Shown here in pieces: positions 17,571 through 26,224 of a stretch of 64,000 bases of DNA. This DNA comes from Gordonia gummivorans (GTDB lineage: Bacteria; Actinomycetota; Actinomycetes; Mycobacteriales; Mycobacteriaceae). Position numbers and translations under genes: made by a program. Within the stretch, counting starts at the first letter, position 1; each line of letters opens with the position of its first letter. Below the pieces are notes generated by a model. The model was not told the origin of the DNA. It did not search any database and saw only the letters and a list, made by a program, of their open reading frames with translations. Location: the NCBI RefSeq assembly GCF_022513585.1, contig NZ_JAKWBF010000006.1, positions 124,001-188,000 of the forward strand, read 5' to 3'.

Positions 17571-18314
17571 ATGTCCGAGACGACGCAGTTGGCCGTGGAG
17601 CTCGACCGGTCGACTCCGGTGCCGCTGTATCACCAGCTCGCGCAGGCTTTCGAGTCTGCCATCGTCAGCGGTGACCTGCGCCCCGGTGACCGGCTGGAGA
17701 ACGAACTCGATCTCGCCAAACGGCTCAAGCTGTCCCGCCCGACCATTCGTCAGGCCATACAAGAACTCGTCGACAAGGGCGTCGTCGTACGCAAGCGGGG
17801 GGTCGGGACCCAGGTGGTGCAGAGTCCCGTGCACCGTTCGGTGGAACTGACGAGCCTGTTCGACGACCTGAGCACCGCCGGTATGCATCCGGCCACGCAG
17901 TTGCTCGAATACCGGATCGGCATCCCGGACGAGGAATTGCGCCAGGATCTGGCGCTGCCGGTCGATGGCGAAGCGGTCACCATCAAACGTCTCCGCAGTG
18001 CAGGCGGAGAACCGCTGGCCGTGATGACCAACCACCTGCCCGCCGACATCTGTCCGCCCGCAGGGGAACTCGAAGACGGTGGTCTCTACAAGGGACTCCG
18101 CGCCCGGGGTGTACACATTCGACTTGCTCGCCAGCGGATCGGCGCCAAGGCCGCCGACGCCGACGAGGCCGCACTGCTCGGCGAAGAGGTCGGCGCACCG
18201 CTGCTGACCATGCAACGCACGGCGTTCGACGACGCCGGACGCGTCGTCGAGGTCGGGCGCCACGCCTACCGCGCCGACCGGTACTTCTTCGAAACGACCG
18301 TCGTCGACCGCTGA
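17571..18314 (+). CDS. iolR: GntR-family regulator, IolR-like
   Basis: This 247-residue GntR/HutC-type repressor has a winged helix (PLYHQLAQAFESAIVSGDLRPGDRL, LAKRLKLSRPTIRQAIQELVDKGVVVRKRGVGT) and a UTRA ligand domain (GEPLAVMTNHLP, APLLTMQRTAFD, GRHAYRADRYFFET). The ATG at 17571 is preferred; ATG 17562 in the same frame is possible, and neither has a strong ribosome site, so the transcript may be nearly leaderless. Its gene is preceded by the operator at 17549. Context makes it the likely regulator of the whole inositol island. Confidence 0.88.
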   Translation: MSETTQLAVELDRSTPVPLYHQLAQAFESAIVSGDLRPGDRLENELDLAKRLKLSRPTIRQAIQELVDKGVVVRKRGVGTQVVQSPVHRSVELTSLFDDLSTAGMHPATQLLEYRIGIPDEELRQDLALPVDGEAVTIKRLRSAGGEPLAVMTNHLPADICPPAGELEDGGLYKGLRARGVHIRLARQRIGAKAADADEAALLGEEVGAPLLTMQRTAFDDAGRVVEVGRHAYRADRYFFETTVVDR

Positions 18315-18323
18315 TGGCCCCAT

Positions 18324-18430
18324 CCGCTCCCTGAGGTGTGAGGAGCGCAAGCGACGAGCCTCGAAGGGCTGGTGAGACGACAATGTCCTCTCACCAGGGG
18401 CGAGGTTCGCAGGCTCGCACCTCGGCCGGC
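18324..18430. repeat. Dispersed intergenic repeat
   Basis: CCGCTCCCTGAGGTGTGAGG...GAGACGAC spans about 18324-18381 and is almost identical to 39390-39448. It is followed by a related inverted half (CTCACCAGGGGCGAGG...CTCGCACCTCGG). It fills most of the 238-nt gap before the kinase gene, where no gene is seen. Confidence 0.8.
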
Positions 18431-18552
18431 GGGAGGGGCGTCGGGGGTGGGCGCGCCCAGTCGGACGGGAGGGGACGCGCAGGTGGCGAAGAGACAAAGA
18501 GCCGTACCGGTTAGGCTGAGGTCCGTTTGGTGCAGGACGGTTGGGGGTGACC

Positions 18553-20016
18553 TTGCTGAACATTGGTGCGGATTTCGCCGGTTACCGCGTGCTCGACATT
18601 CTGGGCAGCGGGGGCATGGGCGCCGTCTACCTGGTCGAGAACGCGCAGCTTCATCGGTGTGAGGCACTGAAGGTGATCTCGGTCGGGGGTTCGAACAGCG
18701 CCGAGTTCGAGCGCCGATTCGTGAACGAGGCGCGAGCCGCCGCGGGTCTGGACCACCCGGGCATCGTCACCGTCCACCACTACGGTGTCGCCGAGGGCAC
18801 TCCGTTCTTCACCATGGCCTTCCTGGCTGGGCAGGACCTTTCCGCTGCTGTGCTGAATGCACACGACATCGGCGCGGTCGTTGCGTCGGTTGCCGATGCG
18901 CTGGACTACGCCCATGGTCGCGGCGTCATTCACCGCGACATCAAGCCTGCCAATGTGATCGTGCGACGTGACGACAGTGGTCGCATCAGCCGGGTGGTCG
19001 TGGTGGACTTCGGGATCGCGCGACTCGTCGATGTGCCGGGAGCGACGACGTCGGGCGCGTTCATCGGAACGCTCGCCTATGCGGCACCCGAGGTGCTCGA
19101 CGGCGGCGAGGCCAGCCCGCGTTCGGATCAGTACTCGCTGGCCTGCACGACGTATGAACTGCTGTGCGGACGGGCACCCTTCTCCGAACCGACGCCAGCG
19201 GCGTTGATGCTTGCCCACATCACGAAACCTGCGCCGAAGGCGAGTGCGGTTCTCGGAACCGGATACGTGGGAGTCGACGCCGTCCTCGAACGGGCGCTCG
19301 CGAAAGACCCGGCCCATCGATTCTCCACCGTCACCGACTTCGCGCGTGCGCTGACCCGGGCGCTCGAGGCGAGTTCGGCACAGTCCGCGGAAACGCTTCC
19401 GGGAGAAGTGATCACACACGCCGCGCAGCTGACCGATACGCCGGCCCCGAGATCGACAGCGAAGATCGTCGTCGGCATCGTCACGGGTGTCGCGATCGTC
19501 GCGGTCCTCGGGGTCGTCGCGGCCACCCTGTGGTGGAGGTCTGACTCGGAGTCGGCGCACGCGGCATCGGCAGCTGCACCGGACACCACGTCGGCGACGA
19601 CATCGGTGGCCGCACGCGCGAACGGGCACTGTTCCCCGGAGACGACGACGATGACCCTGGTCGCCAGCAAGCCGGCGTTCCGGGTGGGTGATCGCATGAT
19701 GTTCGCCTGGCGGATCCGCAACGACGCCGACACCCCGTGCCCGCTCGACATCGGTGTCTCGGCGACCGAGATCGTCGTGACGTCGGCCGCCGGAGAGCGG
19801 CAGTGGGGAAGCCGGGATTGCAGTCCGGAGAAGGGCACTCGGGTCGTGGTGATCGCACCACACCAGTACGCGCCCGCCGTCGGATACAAGTGGTCGCTCA
19901 AGACGAGCGAGTTGACCTGCACACAGCCACGGCAAGATCTGGTTCCCGGAACCTATCGCGCGGTCGCGAGCGTGGACGGGATCGACGCGGAGCCGGTGAC
20001 GTTCACGATTCGCTAG
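18553..20016 (+). CDS. Membrane-anchored Ser/Thr protein kinase
   Basis: This 487-residue PknB-type kinase has the glycine loop LGSGGMGAVYLV, ATP-binding Lys in ALKVI, catalytic loop HRDIKPANVIV, VDFGIARL and APEVLDGG. A single membrane segment (IVVGIVTGVAIVAVLGVVAA) follows at about residues 315-335, then an extracellular domain of about 145 residues with four cysteines and no PASTA repeats. The TTG start at 18553 is preferred because GGGGG lies 5 nt upstream and LNIGADFAGYRV fits the family; GTG 18547 or TTG 18541 are alternatives. The 3' end overlaps rsgA by 14 nt, tail to tail. Confidence 0.9.
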   Translation: MLNIGADFAGYRVLDILGSGGMGAVYLVENAQLHRCEALKVISVGGSNSAEFERRFVNEARAAAGLDHPGIVTVHHYGVAEGTPFFTMAFLAGQDLSAAVLNAHDIGAVVASVADALDYAHGRGVIHRDIKPANVIVRRDDSGRISRVVVVDFGIARLVDVPGATTSGAFIGTLAYAAPEVLDGGEASPRSDQYSLACTTYELLCGRAPFSEPTPAALMLAHITKPAPKASAVLGTGYVGVDAVLERALAKDPAHRFSTVTDFARALTRALEASSAQSAETLPGEVITHAAQLTDTPAPRSTAKIVVGIVTGVAIVAVLGVVAATLWWRSDSESAHAASAAAPDTTSATTSVAARANGHCSPETTTMTLVASKPAFRVGDRMMFAWRIRNDADTPCPLDIGVSATEIVVTSAAGERQWGSRDCSPEKGTRVVVIAPHQYAPAVGYKWSLKTSELTCTQPRQDLVPGTYRAVASVDGIDAEPVTFTIR

Positions 20017-21022
20017 GAGATTCGACGCCGGTGGTGACGGCAACGAGCAACTGCCGCACCGCCATTGCACGTCGGTGTGAGTGGCCTTCGAGCAGATCGA
20101 GCGCACACTCCGGGTCAGCGGGTGGGCCGAGATGGGTGCAGCCGCGCGGACAGTCCTCGATGGCGTCGCGGAGATCGTCGAAGGCGTCGACGATGTCGTC
20201 GGGGGTGACGTGCGCGAGTCCGAACGACCGGATACCTGGGGTGTCGACGACCCAGGTGCGGGGCAACTCGTCACCAGGCAATGCGAGAGCGACCGACTGG
20301 GTCGACGTGTGCCGTCCCTTGCCGACACCCGACACCACGCCCGTTGCTCTATCTGCCTCGGGCACAAGACGGTTAACCAATGTCGACTTGCCGACACCCG
20401 AGTGTCCGATGAGCGCGGTGAGGTGGCCGTCCAAGATGGTGAGGATGTCGTCGAGCGGGTCGTCTCGGCCGGCCCGGACAATCGGCAGGTCGAGGTCGGC
20501 GAAGGCGGCGGTGAACTCGGTGGGGTCGGCGAGGTCGGATTTGGTCAGGCACAAGATGGGCGCGAGACCGCCGACATAGGCTGCGGCGAGCGCTCTTTCG
20601 ACGAATCCGGTGCGAGGTGGGGGATCGGCCATGGCGGTGACGATGAGGAGTTGGTCGGCGTTGGCGACGACGATCCGCTCGTACGGGTCGGAGTCGTCGG
20701 CGGTGCGTCGCAAGATGGTGGAGCGTTCGGCGACACGGACGATCCGGGCAAGGGTGTCGGGCTTTCCGGACAGATCGCCCACCACAGAAACGTTGTCGCC
20801 CACCACGATCGGTGTGCGGCCGAGTTCGCGGGCGCGCATGGTCACGAGGTGACGGTCGGGGTCGCCGCCCAGGACACATCCCCATCTGCCACGATCCACC
20901 GACACCACCATCGCGTCGGCTGCGTCGTCGTGCGTGGGACGTTGCTTGGTGCGCGGCCGACTGCCCTTACCGGGACGAACCCGGACGTCGGACTCGTCGT
21001 AGCTGGCCGCGCGGCGGGTCAA
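20003..21022 (-). CDS. rsgA: RsgA, ribosome small-subunit maturation GTPase
   Basis: This 339-residue circularly permuted GTPase acts in late 30S assembly. G-motifs appear in the order G4 (LTKSD), G1 (GHSGVGKSTLVNRL), switch region GKGRHTSTQ, then G3 (VVDTPGIRSFGL). A zinc-binding tail follows: CPRGCTHLGPPADPECAL. The N-terminal OB fold is degenerate but present (VVSVDRGRWGCVL, GDNVSVVGD). In many actinobacteria it lies next to aroA, as here. Confidence 0.94.
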   Translation of the reverse strand: MTRRAASYDESDVRVRPGKGSRPRTKQRPTHDDAADAMVVSVDRGRWGCVLGGDPDRHLVTMRARELGRTPIVVGDNVSVVGDLSGKPDTLARIVRVAERSTILRRTADDSDPYERIVVANADQLLIVTAMADPPPRTGFVERALAAAYVGGLAPILCLTKSDLADPTEFTAAFADLDLPIVRAGRDDPLDDILTILDGHLTALIGHSGVGKSTLVNRLVPEADRATGVVSGVGKGRHTSTQSVALALPGDELPRTWVVDTPGIRSFGLAHVTPDDIVDAFDDLRDAIEDCPRGCTHLGPPADPECALDLLEGHSHRRAMAVRQLLVAVTTGVESPSES

Positions 21023-21052
21023 GGGCGGACCGTCGCGTTGCGCTTGCCAGCC

Positions 21053-21245
21053 GTTTCCGCTCCCTGAGGAGCGAGCTTGCGAGCCGTTTCCGCTCCCTGA
21101 GGAGCGAGCTTGCGAGCCTCGAAGGGCTGGCGAGGAAGTGTTGCGAGGCCTTCGAGGCTCGTCGGTTTCGAGACGCGCCGGACTCGCTGCGCTCGCTCGT
21201 CGCTCCTCAACCCGGCGGCTAGCGCTCCTCGCACCTCAGGCAGCG
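21053..21245. repeat. Repeat cluster between rsgA and aroA
   Basis: A 33-bp unit GTTTCCGCTCCCTGAGGAGC... is tandemly duplicated at about 21053-21118. It is followed by the dispersed element GCCTCGAAGGGCTGGCGAGG, a GGTTTCGAGACGCGCCGGAC segment, and an inverted CGCACCTCAGGCAGCGG. The 232-nt gap holds no gene. Confidence 0.78.
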
Positions 21246-21254
21246 GGGGGCGGG

Positions 21255-22520
21255 TCACGGGTGCCCGATCATCTGCTGCCACATGCCGGGGAAGTCGGGG
21301 AGGGTTTTGGTGGTGGTTTCGATGTCGTCGACGGTGACGCCCTGGGTGACGAGGCCGATGATCGCGCCCGCGGTGGCCATCCGGTGGTCGGCGTAGGACT
21401 CCCAGGTTCCGCCGTGCAGAGTGGTCCCGGTGATCTGGAGGCCGTCGTCGGTCTCGGTGCAGATGCCGCCGAGCCGCGTGATCTCGGTGGTCAGTGCGGC
21501 CAGCCGGTCGGTTTCGTGTCCGCGCAGGTGGGCGATCCCGGTCAGCTCGGAGTCGCCGTCGGCCACCGCACAGAGCGCCGCGATCGTCGGGGTGAGCTCG
21601 CCGATGTCCCGCAGATCCAGCGATACGGCCGAAAGTCGTTGCGGGCCCTGCACGGACAGTGTGCCGTCGATCAGTTCGACGGTGCAGCCCATCGCGGCGA
21701 GGATGTCGGCGATGCGAGCGCCGGGCTGGGTGGTGACCGCGGGCCAGTACGGTACGCGCACGGTGCCGCCGGTGACCGCGGCCGCGGCGAGGAAAGCGGC
21801 CGCGTTGGAGAGGTCGGGCTCGACCGTCCAGTCGACGGCGGCGATCCTCCCCGGCGCCACCCGCCATGTGTTCGGCTCACTGGTGTCCACGGTGACACCC
21901 GCGGTGGCGAGCATGTCGACGGTCATGTCGATGTGCGGTGTGCTCGGTACAGGCGCGCCGACGTGGCGGATCATCAGGCCGTCGTCGAACCGGGCCCCGG
22001 ACAGCAGCAGACCGGACACGAACTGCGACGATCCGGATGCGTCGATGGTGACCTCGCCGCCCCGCACTGTTCCCGCACCGTCGACGGTGAACGGCAAGGC
22101 GTCGCCCTCGACGCCCACGCCGAGTCCGCGCAGTGCGTCGAGGATGGTGGTCTGCGGTCGGGTGCGGGCCTGCTCGTCGCCGTCGAAGGTGACCGGTCCG
22201 TCTGCGAGAGCGGCCACCGGCGGCAGGAATCGCATCACCGTGCCGGCGAGTCCGCAGTAGATGTCGGCGGCATGCAGCGGTGCCGGTTCGATCGACACCG
22301 TCGTCTCCTGCGCCGGGTCGACGCGCACGCCCACTCCCAGCGCCGTGAGCGCGCCGAGCATCAAGTTCGTGTCGCGACTACGCAGCGTTCCGCGAATGGT
22401 CGACGGTCCGTCGGCGAGAGCGGCAAGGACGAGCGCACGGTTGGTGATGGACTTCGAGCCGGGCAGTTCGACCGTCGCGTCGAGCCGGGTCGGCGCCACC
22501 GGTGCGATCCAAGTGCTCAT
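21255..22520 (-). CDS. aroA: AroA, 3-phosphoshikimate 1-carboxyvinyltransferase
   Basis: This 421-residue EPSP synthase of the shikimate pathway has [23 protein letters not shown] with the conserved Lys and Ser, [16 protein letters not shown], the phosphate-binding [19 protein letters not shown], and near the end [20 protein letters not shown] and [15 protein letters not shown]. The length and order are canonical for the class I enzyme. Confidence 0.96.
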   Translation of the reverse strand: MSTWIAPVAPTRLDATVELPGSKSITNRALVLAALADGPSTIRGTLRSRDTNLMLGALTALGVGVRVDPAQETTVSIEPAPLHAADIYCGLAGTVMRFLPPVAALADGPVTFDGDEQARTRPQTTILDALRGLGVGVEGDALPFTVDGAGTVRGGEVTIDASGSSQFVSGLLLSGARFDDGLMIRHVGAPVPSTPHIDMTVDMLATAGVTVDTSEPNTWRVAPGRIAAVDWTVEPDLSNAAAFLAAAAVTGGTVRVPYWPAVTTQPGARIADILAAMGCTVELIDGTLSVQGPQRLSAVSLDLRDIGELTPTIAALCAVADGDSELTGIAHLRGHETDRLAALTTEITRLGGICTETDDGLQITGTTLHGGTWESYADHRMATAGAIIGLVTQGVTVDDIETTTKTLPDFPGMWQQMIGHP

Positions 22521-22544
22521 GGCGACAAGTCTGTCATGTGTCTA

Positions 22545-22925
22545 TCACCGGGTGTCGCGGCGCAGCGGGTGGTCGTCGGGCACCTCGACGACGATCAACA
22601 GCCTGCCGTCCGGGTCCTCGATGTGCATCTCGATCAGTCCCCACGGCTCGGTCACCGGTTCGCGGGAGATGGCGACCCCGTTGGCTCGCAGTTCACGTTC
22701 GCATGCCTGCGCGTCGCGGACCTGCAGCCAGAGCACGGCGTCGGTTGCCGGGCCGACATCGTCGGACATGTGCCCGGGTACCTCGATCAGCCCGTTCCCG
22801 GCATGGAAGACCATGCCTCCGGGGTAGACACGGGCAACGGCGAGCCGCAGTTGGTTGCGATAGAAGTGCTGAAGTCGCTCGGGGTCACCGGAGCGCAGAA
22901 GCACACGGCTGGACAGAACCTCCAC
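22545..22925 (-). CDS. VOC-family (glyoxalase-like) protein
   Basis: This 126-residue single-domain vicinal-oxygen-chelate protein begins MEVLSSRVLLRSGDPERLQHFYRNQL and ends with EPVTEPWGLIEMHIEDPDGRLLIVVEVPDD. The last Glu could be a metal ligand, while the usual first ligand is not obvious. It is 13 nt downstream of the small hypothetical gene and close to the 5' end of aroA on the same strand. The substrate is unknown. Confidence 0.8.
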   Translation of the reverse strand: MEVLSSRVLLRSGDPERLQHFYRNQLRLAVARVYPGGMVFHAGNGLIEVPGHMSDDVGPATDAVLWLQVRDAQACERELRANGVAISREPVTEPWGLIEMHIEDPDGRLLIVVEVPDDHPLRRDTR

Positions 22926-22937
22926 GACGGTTATTGT

Positions 22938-23192
22938 CTACTGCCCTTCGGTGGTCCCGTCGGTACCGCCGAGCGCGTGTCCCCGGTTGAGGTCGTTCCC
23001 GTGACGCGCAGCCTCGTAGATCGCCTTCTCGCGGGCGATCCGGTCGGTCTCGCCGATCGGCTTGGCGTCGCCGAACGCGAATGCCGATTCGTGCGGGTAG
23101 TCGTGCGGGATGTCCGGGTCGTCGGTCGGATCCTCGGCGGCCGGATTGTTCGGGCTCGGTTCGGTAGGGACATGCTCTGGGCTGGGAGACAT
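22938..23192 (-). CDS. Small hydrophilic hypothetical protein
   Basis: This 84-residue acidic, Pro/Asp/His-rich protein of low complexity includes PTDDPDIPHDYPHESAFAFG and GETDRIAREKAIYEAARHGND. No known domain is recognised. The tight spacing to the VOC gene and the ordered C-terminal half suggest a real gene. I cannot assign a function. Confidence 0.6.
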   Translation of the reverse strand: MSPSPEHVPTEPSPNNPAAEDPTDDPDIPHDYPHESAFAFGDAKPIGETDRIAREKAIYEAARHGNDLNRGHALGGTDGTTEGQ

Positions 23193-23255
23193 GGTTCAAC
23201 GATACGGTGGATCGGGAGGGCCAGCCGCGTTCCGCCCAACGTCGACGGTGCCCGA

Positions 23256-24950
23256 TCACTCCCGGCGCGAGAACTGCCCGTCGGTCCGGCCGTCCCAGAC
23301 GTCGAACACTTGAGTCACCTTGGGGTCGCCGAGACTCTTGATCCAGTCACACAGGTCCTGTGGCGCATTGGGATTGGTGACGATGAACCGGTGTAGTCCG
23401 GCGTCGTGTTCGGCGAGGACGCGTAGCGTCTCGGGTGGGGTGTCGGGGTCGGCCGCGGCCAGGGCGTCGCGGGGGTCGAAGGCCGCGCCGCGGGGTGCGT
23501 CGGAGGCGGCGATGCCCACTGGATCGCCGGCCACCTCGATCTCGCCGGTGTTGTGATAGTCCAGCGGGTCGGCCGATGTGCTCCGGGTGTTCAACAGCAG
23601 GTTGAGCAGAATGGCGGTGATCGCACCCGCTGAGATACCCGAATGGAAGATCGTCTGGAACCAGTCGGGGAACTGGTGGTAGAGGTCGAGCGAGACGTTG
23701 ACCGCCTCGCCGCTGCTGCGGTCGGTGTAGTACAGCTTGGCCTCGGTCAGCATCGCGACACCCACCGAGATGGCGACGACCAGGATGTTGGTGTTGTTGA
23801 ACTTCACCTTGGAGAGGGTTCGCACGCCACTCGCGGCGACCATGCCGAACAGTGCGACGCCCGCGCCGCCGAGCACGGGGAGCGGAATGCCCTCCACGAT
23901 CGCGGCCACCTTCGGCAGCAGCCCGAGACCCACCAGAATGACGCCGGCGCAGGTGGCGACGTGCCGGGTCTTGACGCCGGTGATCGCGACCAGCCCGACG
24001 TTCTGGGCGAACGCGGTGTACGGGAAGGTGTTGAACACGCCGCCGATGACGGTACCGAGACCGTCGGCACGCATACCGTCGGCCAGCTTCTGGGGGGTGA
24101 TCTTCTTGTCGACGATCTCGCCGACCGCGACGATGTCGCCGGTGGTCTCCGTCATGATCACCAGCGCCACGATGATCAGCGAGATGATCGAGCTGAGCTC
24201 GAAGGACGGCACACCGAATTGGAACGGCTGCGGAACGGCCACCCACGCCGACTCGCCGACACCATCCCAGTCGGCCATGCCGAAGGGCAGCGAGATCAGC
24301 GTGCCGAGCACCAGGCCGACGAGCACCGACACCCGCTTGATCGTCGGGGGAGCGAACATCTCGAGCGCGATGATGATGGCCAGCGTCAGGAAGCCGAAGG
24401 CGATGGCCTTGGGTGCGCCGAAGTCCTCGCCCTCGTTGGTTCCGCCGCCGAACCAGCCGGCCGCGACGCGCATCAGGGATACGCCGATGATGAGGATGAT
24501 CGTGCCTGTGACCAGCGGCGGGAAGAATCTGATCAGTCTGCCGACGATGGGTGCGGCGGCGATCATGAAGACACCCGACGCGATCACCGACCCATAGATG
24601 GCGGTCACGCCGTGGTTCATCCCGATGGTGATCATCGGTCCTACGGCGGCGAAGGTGACGCCCTGCATGAGGGGGAGTCGGACGCCGAATCGCCAGAAGC
24701 CGACCGCCTGCAGGATCGTCGCGATACCGGCGACGAAGAGGTCGGCGGTGATCAGGTGGACGATGTCGCCCTGCTCGAGTTTGCCTGCGCTGACCATCGC
24801 GCCGCCGACGATGAGCGGGACGGCGACCGCGCCCGCGTACATCGCCAGCACGTGCTGGATGCCGAGCGGCAGAAGTTTGACCAGAGGCGGAATGTCATCC
24901 ACCGGATGCTGGGCTTCTTTGCCGTGCTTGATCGTGTCGAGAACCGCCAT
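23256..24950 (-). CDS. NCS2 nucleobase permease with C-terminal LRV-like domain
   Basis: This 564-residue transporter of the nucleobase:cation symporter-2 family (xanthine/uric acid type) has about 13-14 membrane segments. It shows LPLMQGVTFAAVGPM and the NCS2 signature QNVGLVAITGVKTRHV. After about residue 485 there is an unusual extension with DALAAADPDTPPETLRVLAEH, FIVTNPNAPQDLCDWIKSLG and DPKVTQVFDVWDG. This resembles a variant leucine-rich repeat (LRV) unit found in other actinobacterial proteins. The extension is in the cytoplasmic tail. Ligand specificity cannot be decided. Confidence 0.88.
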   Translation of the reverse strand: MAVLDTIKHGKEAQHPVDDIPPLVKLLPLGIQHVLAMYAGAVAVPLIVGGAMVSAGKLEQGDIVHLITADLFVAGIATILQAVGFWRFGVRLPLMQGVTFAAVGPMITIGMNHGVTAIYGSVIASGVFMIAAAPIVGRLIRFFPPLVTGTIILIIGVSLMRVAAGWFGGGTNEGEDFGAPKAIAFGFLTLAIIIALEMFAPPTIKRVSVLVGLVLGTLISLPFGMADWDGVGESAWVAVPQPFQFGVPSFELSSIISLIIVALVIMTETTGDIVAVGEIVDKKITPQKLADGMRADGLGTVIGGVFNTFPYTAFAQNVGLVAITGVKTRHVATCAGVILVGLGLLPKVAAIVEGIPLPVLGGAGVALFGMVAASGVRTLSKVKFNNTNILVVAISVGVAMLTEAKLYYTDRSSGEAVNVSLDLYHQFPDWFQTIFHSGISAGAITAILLNLLLNTRSTSADPLDYHNTGEIEVAGDPVGIAASDAPRGAAFDPRDALAAADPDTPPETLRVLAEHDAGLHRFIVTNPNAPQDLCDWIKSLGDPKVTQVFDVWDGRTDGQFSRRE

Positions 24951-25025
24951 GCACAGTGTCTACGATTCGGACATTTCGGTACTGCCGCATTCGTGTGTCG
25001 TCGGTGTTTCCGTGAAAATATATCC

Positions 25026-25502
25026 ATGGCACATGGTTCGAAGCGCAGCGCGGGCATCCTCCTCTATCGGCGATCCGACGACGGAGTCGACGTTCTCGTC
25101 GCGCACCCGGGCGGACCGCTCTGGGCGCGCAAGGACGACGGCGCGTGGTCGATTCCGAAGGGGCTGGTCGAGCCCGACGAGTCGGCCTGGGAGACCGCCC
25201 GCCGTGAGTTCGCCGAGGAGATCGGCAGCTCGGTGCCCGACGGAGGCCACATCGATCTCGGGGAGGTGACGCTGAAATCGGGCAAGGTCGTCGTCGCTTT
25301 CGGGGTCGAAGGCGATCTCGACGTCACGACGGTTCGGAGCAACACCTTCGAGATGGTGTGGCCGCCACGGTCGGGGCAGATGCAGAGCTTCCCCGAGATC
25401 GACCGTGCCGAATGGATGTCACCGGACACCGCCCGGCGCAAACTGAACCCGGCCCAGGCCGCGTTCGTCGACCGCCTCCTCGACCTCCTGGCCAGTCGAT
25501 GA
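25026..25502 (+). CDS. Nudix hydrolase
   Basis: This 158-residue protein carries a full Nudix box: GLVEPDESAWETARREFAEE followed by IG, giving Gx5Ex7REUxEExGU. The N-terminus SAGILLYRR and the tail EFAEEIG...FPEIDRAEWMSPDTARRKLNPAQAAF resemble bis-phosphate (ApnA or NTP-type) hydrolases. The start ATG 25026 was chosen because the upstream in-frame stretch is antisense to the permease gene. It is divergent from the NCS2 permease. Confidence 0.9.
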   Translation: MAHGSKRSAGILLYRRSDDGVDVLVAHPGGPLWARKDDGAWSIPKGLVEPDESAWETARREFAEEIGSSVPDGGHIDLGEVTLKSGKVVVAFGVEGDLDVTTVRSNTFEMVWPPRSGQMQSFPEIDRAEWMSPDTARRKLNPAQAAFVDRLLDLLASR

Positions 25503-25558
25503 TGATTGCCATCAAGAGTGATCGGTACCGCCGAACGACCGTGGGGTCGAGGGTGGAT

Positions 25559-26215
25559 TCAGATCTCCGGCCAGCGATGCTCGAGTCCCATCAGGATGAA
25601 GTCGACCTTCAGGTCGACCACCCCCCGCTCGCGCCAGGACTCCCGGGGTTCGATGACCGAGTGGGTGCTCACGGCCGCTTTCACCCGGTCCAATCCCGTT
25701 GTGCCGCTGTCATCCACGGTGCGCATCGACTCCACGGAAAGGTGGCAGGCGAAGACGGTGTCGCCGATGAAATCGAGTGCGAACATCGCCTGACCGGGAG
25801 TCTTGCCGTACGCGGTGATGCGTCGTGAGTATTCCGCCAGGATCTCCTCGATCCGGGTGAAGGCGGGTGCGTAGTCGTAGACCACGCGTTCGAGGCCCGG
25901 AAAATTCTCGCACACCCGCCAGCACTCGTCGGCCCAGAGTTTGAGCACCGCATGCCAATCCGGTTCGTCCGCGGGCAACCGGATACTGGCGGCGGCGCGG
26001 TCCAGGCATGCCACGACGACCTGTTCGCGAGAGTCGAACAGCCGGTAGATCGCCGGGGTGACCACGCCGAGCCGTTGTGCGACAGCCGACAACGTGAACC
26101 TGTCGATTCCCTCGTCGAGCGCAGCGGTGACGACGTCGGCTTCGGTGAAAGCCGGCTTGCGGCCGGCCTTCTTGCCCACCGTCCGTGCGTTGCCGTCGAC
26201 GTTGCTCTGACGCAT
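25559..26215 (-). CDS. TetR-family regulator
   Basis: This 218-residue regulator has an N-terminal helix-turn-helix (FTEADVVTAALDEGIDRFTLSAVAQRLGVVTPAIYRLFDSREQVVVACL) followed by a variable ligand domain. It lies 9 nt downstream of the ABC exporter pair on the same strand, so it probably regulates that operon or its own transcription. The ligand is unknown. Confidence 0.88.
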   Translation of the reverse strand: MRQSNVDGNARTVGKKAGRKPAFTEADVVTAALDEGIDRFTLSAVAQRLGVVTPAIYRLFDSREQVVVACLDRAAASIRLPADEPDWHAVLKLWADECWRVCENFPGLERVVYDYAPAFTRIEEILAEYSRRITAYGKTPGQAMFALDFIGDTVFACHLSVESMRTVDDSGTTGLDRVKAAVSTHSVIEPRESWRERGVVDLKVDFILMGLEHRWPEI

Positions 26216-26224
26216 ACGCAGATT

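Noticed and set aside
21053..21118. A protein-coding reading through the tandem repeat between rsgA and aroA
   Set aside because: All frames are Arg/Ala/Ser-rich shadows, and the 33-bp duplication matches the dispersed repeat class.
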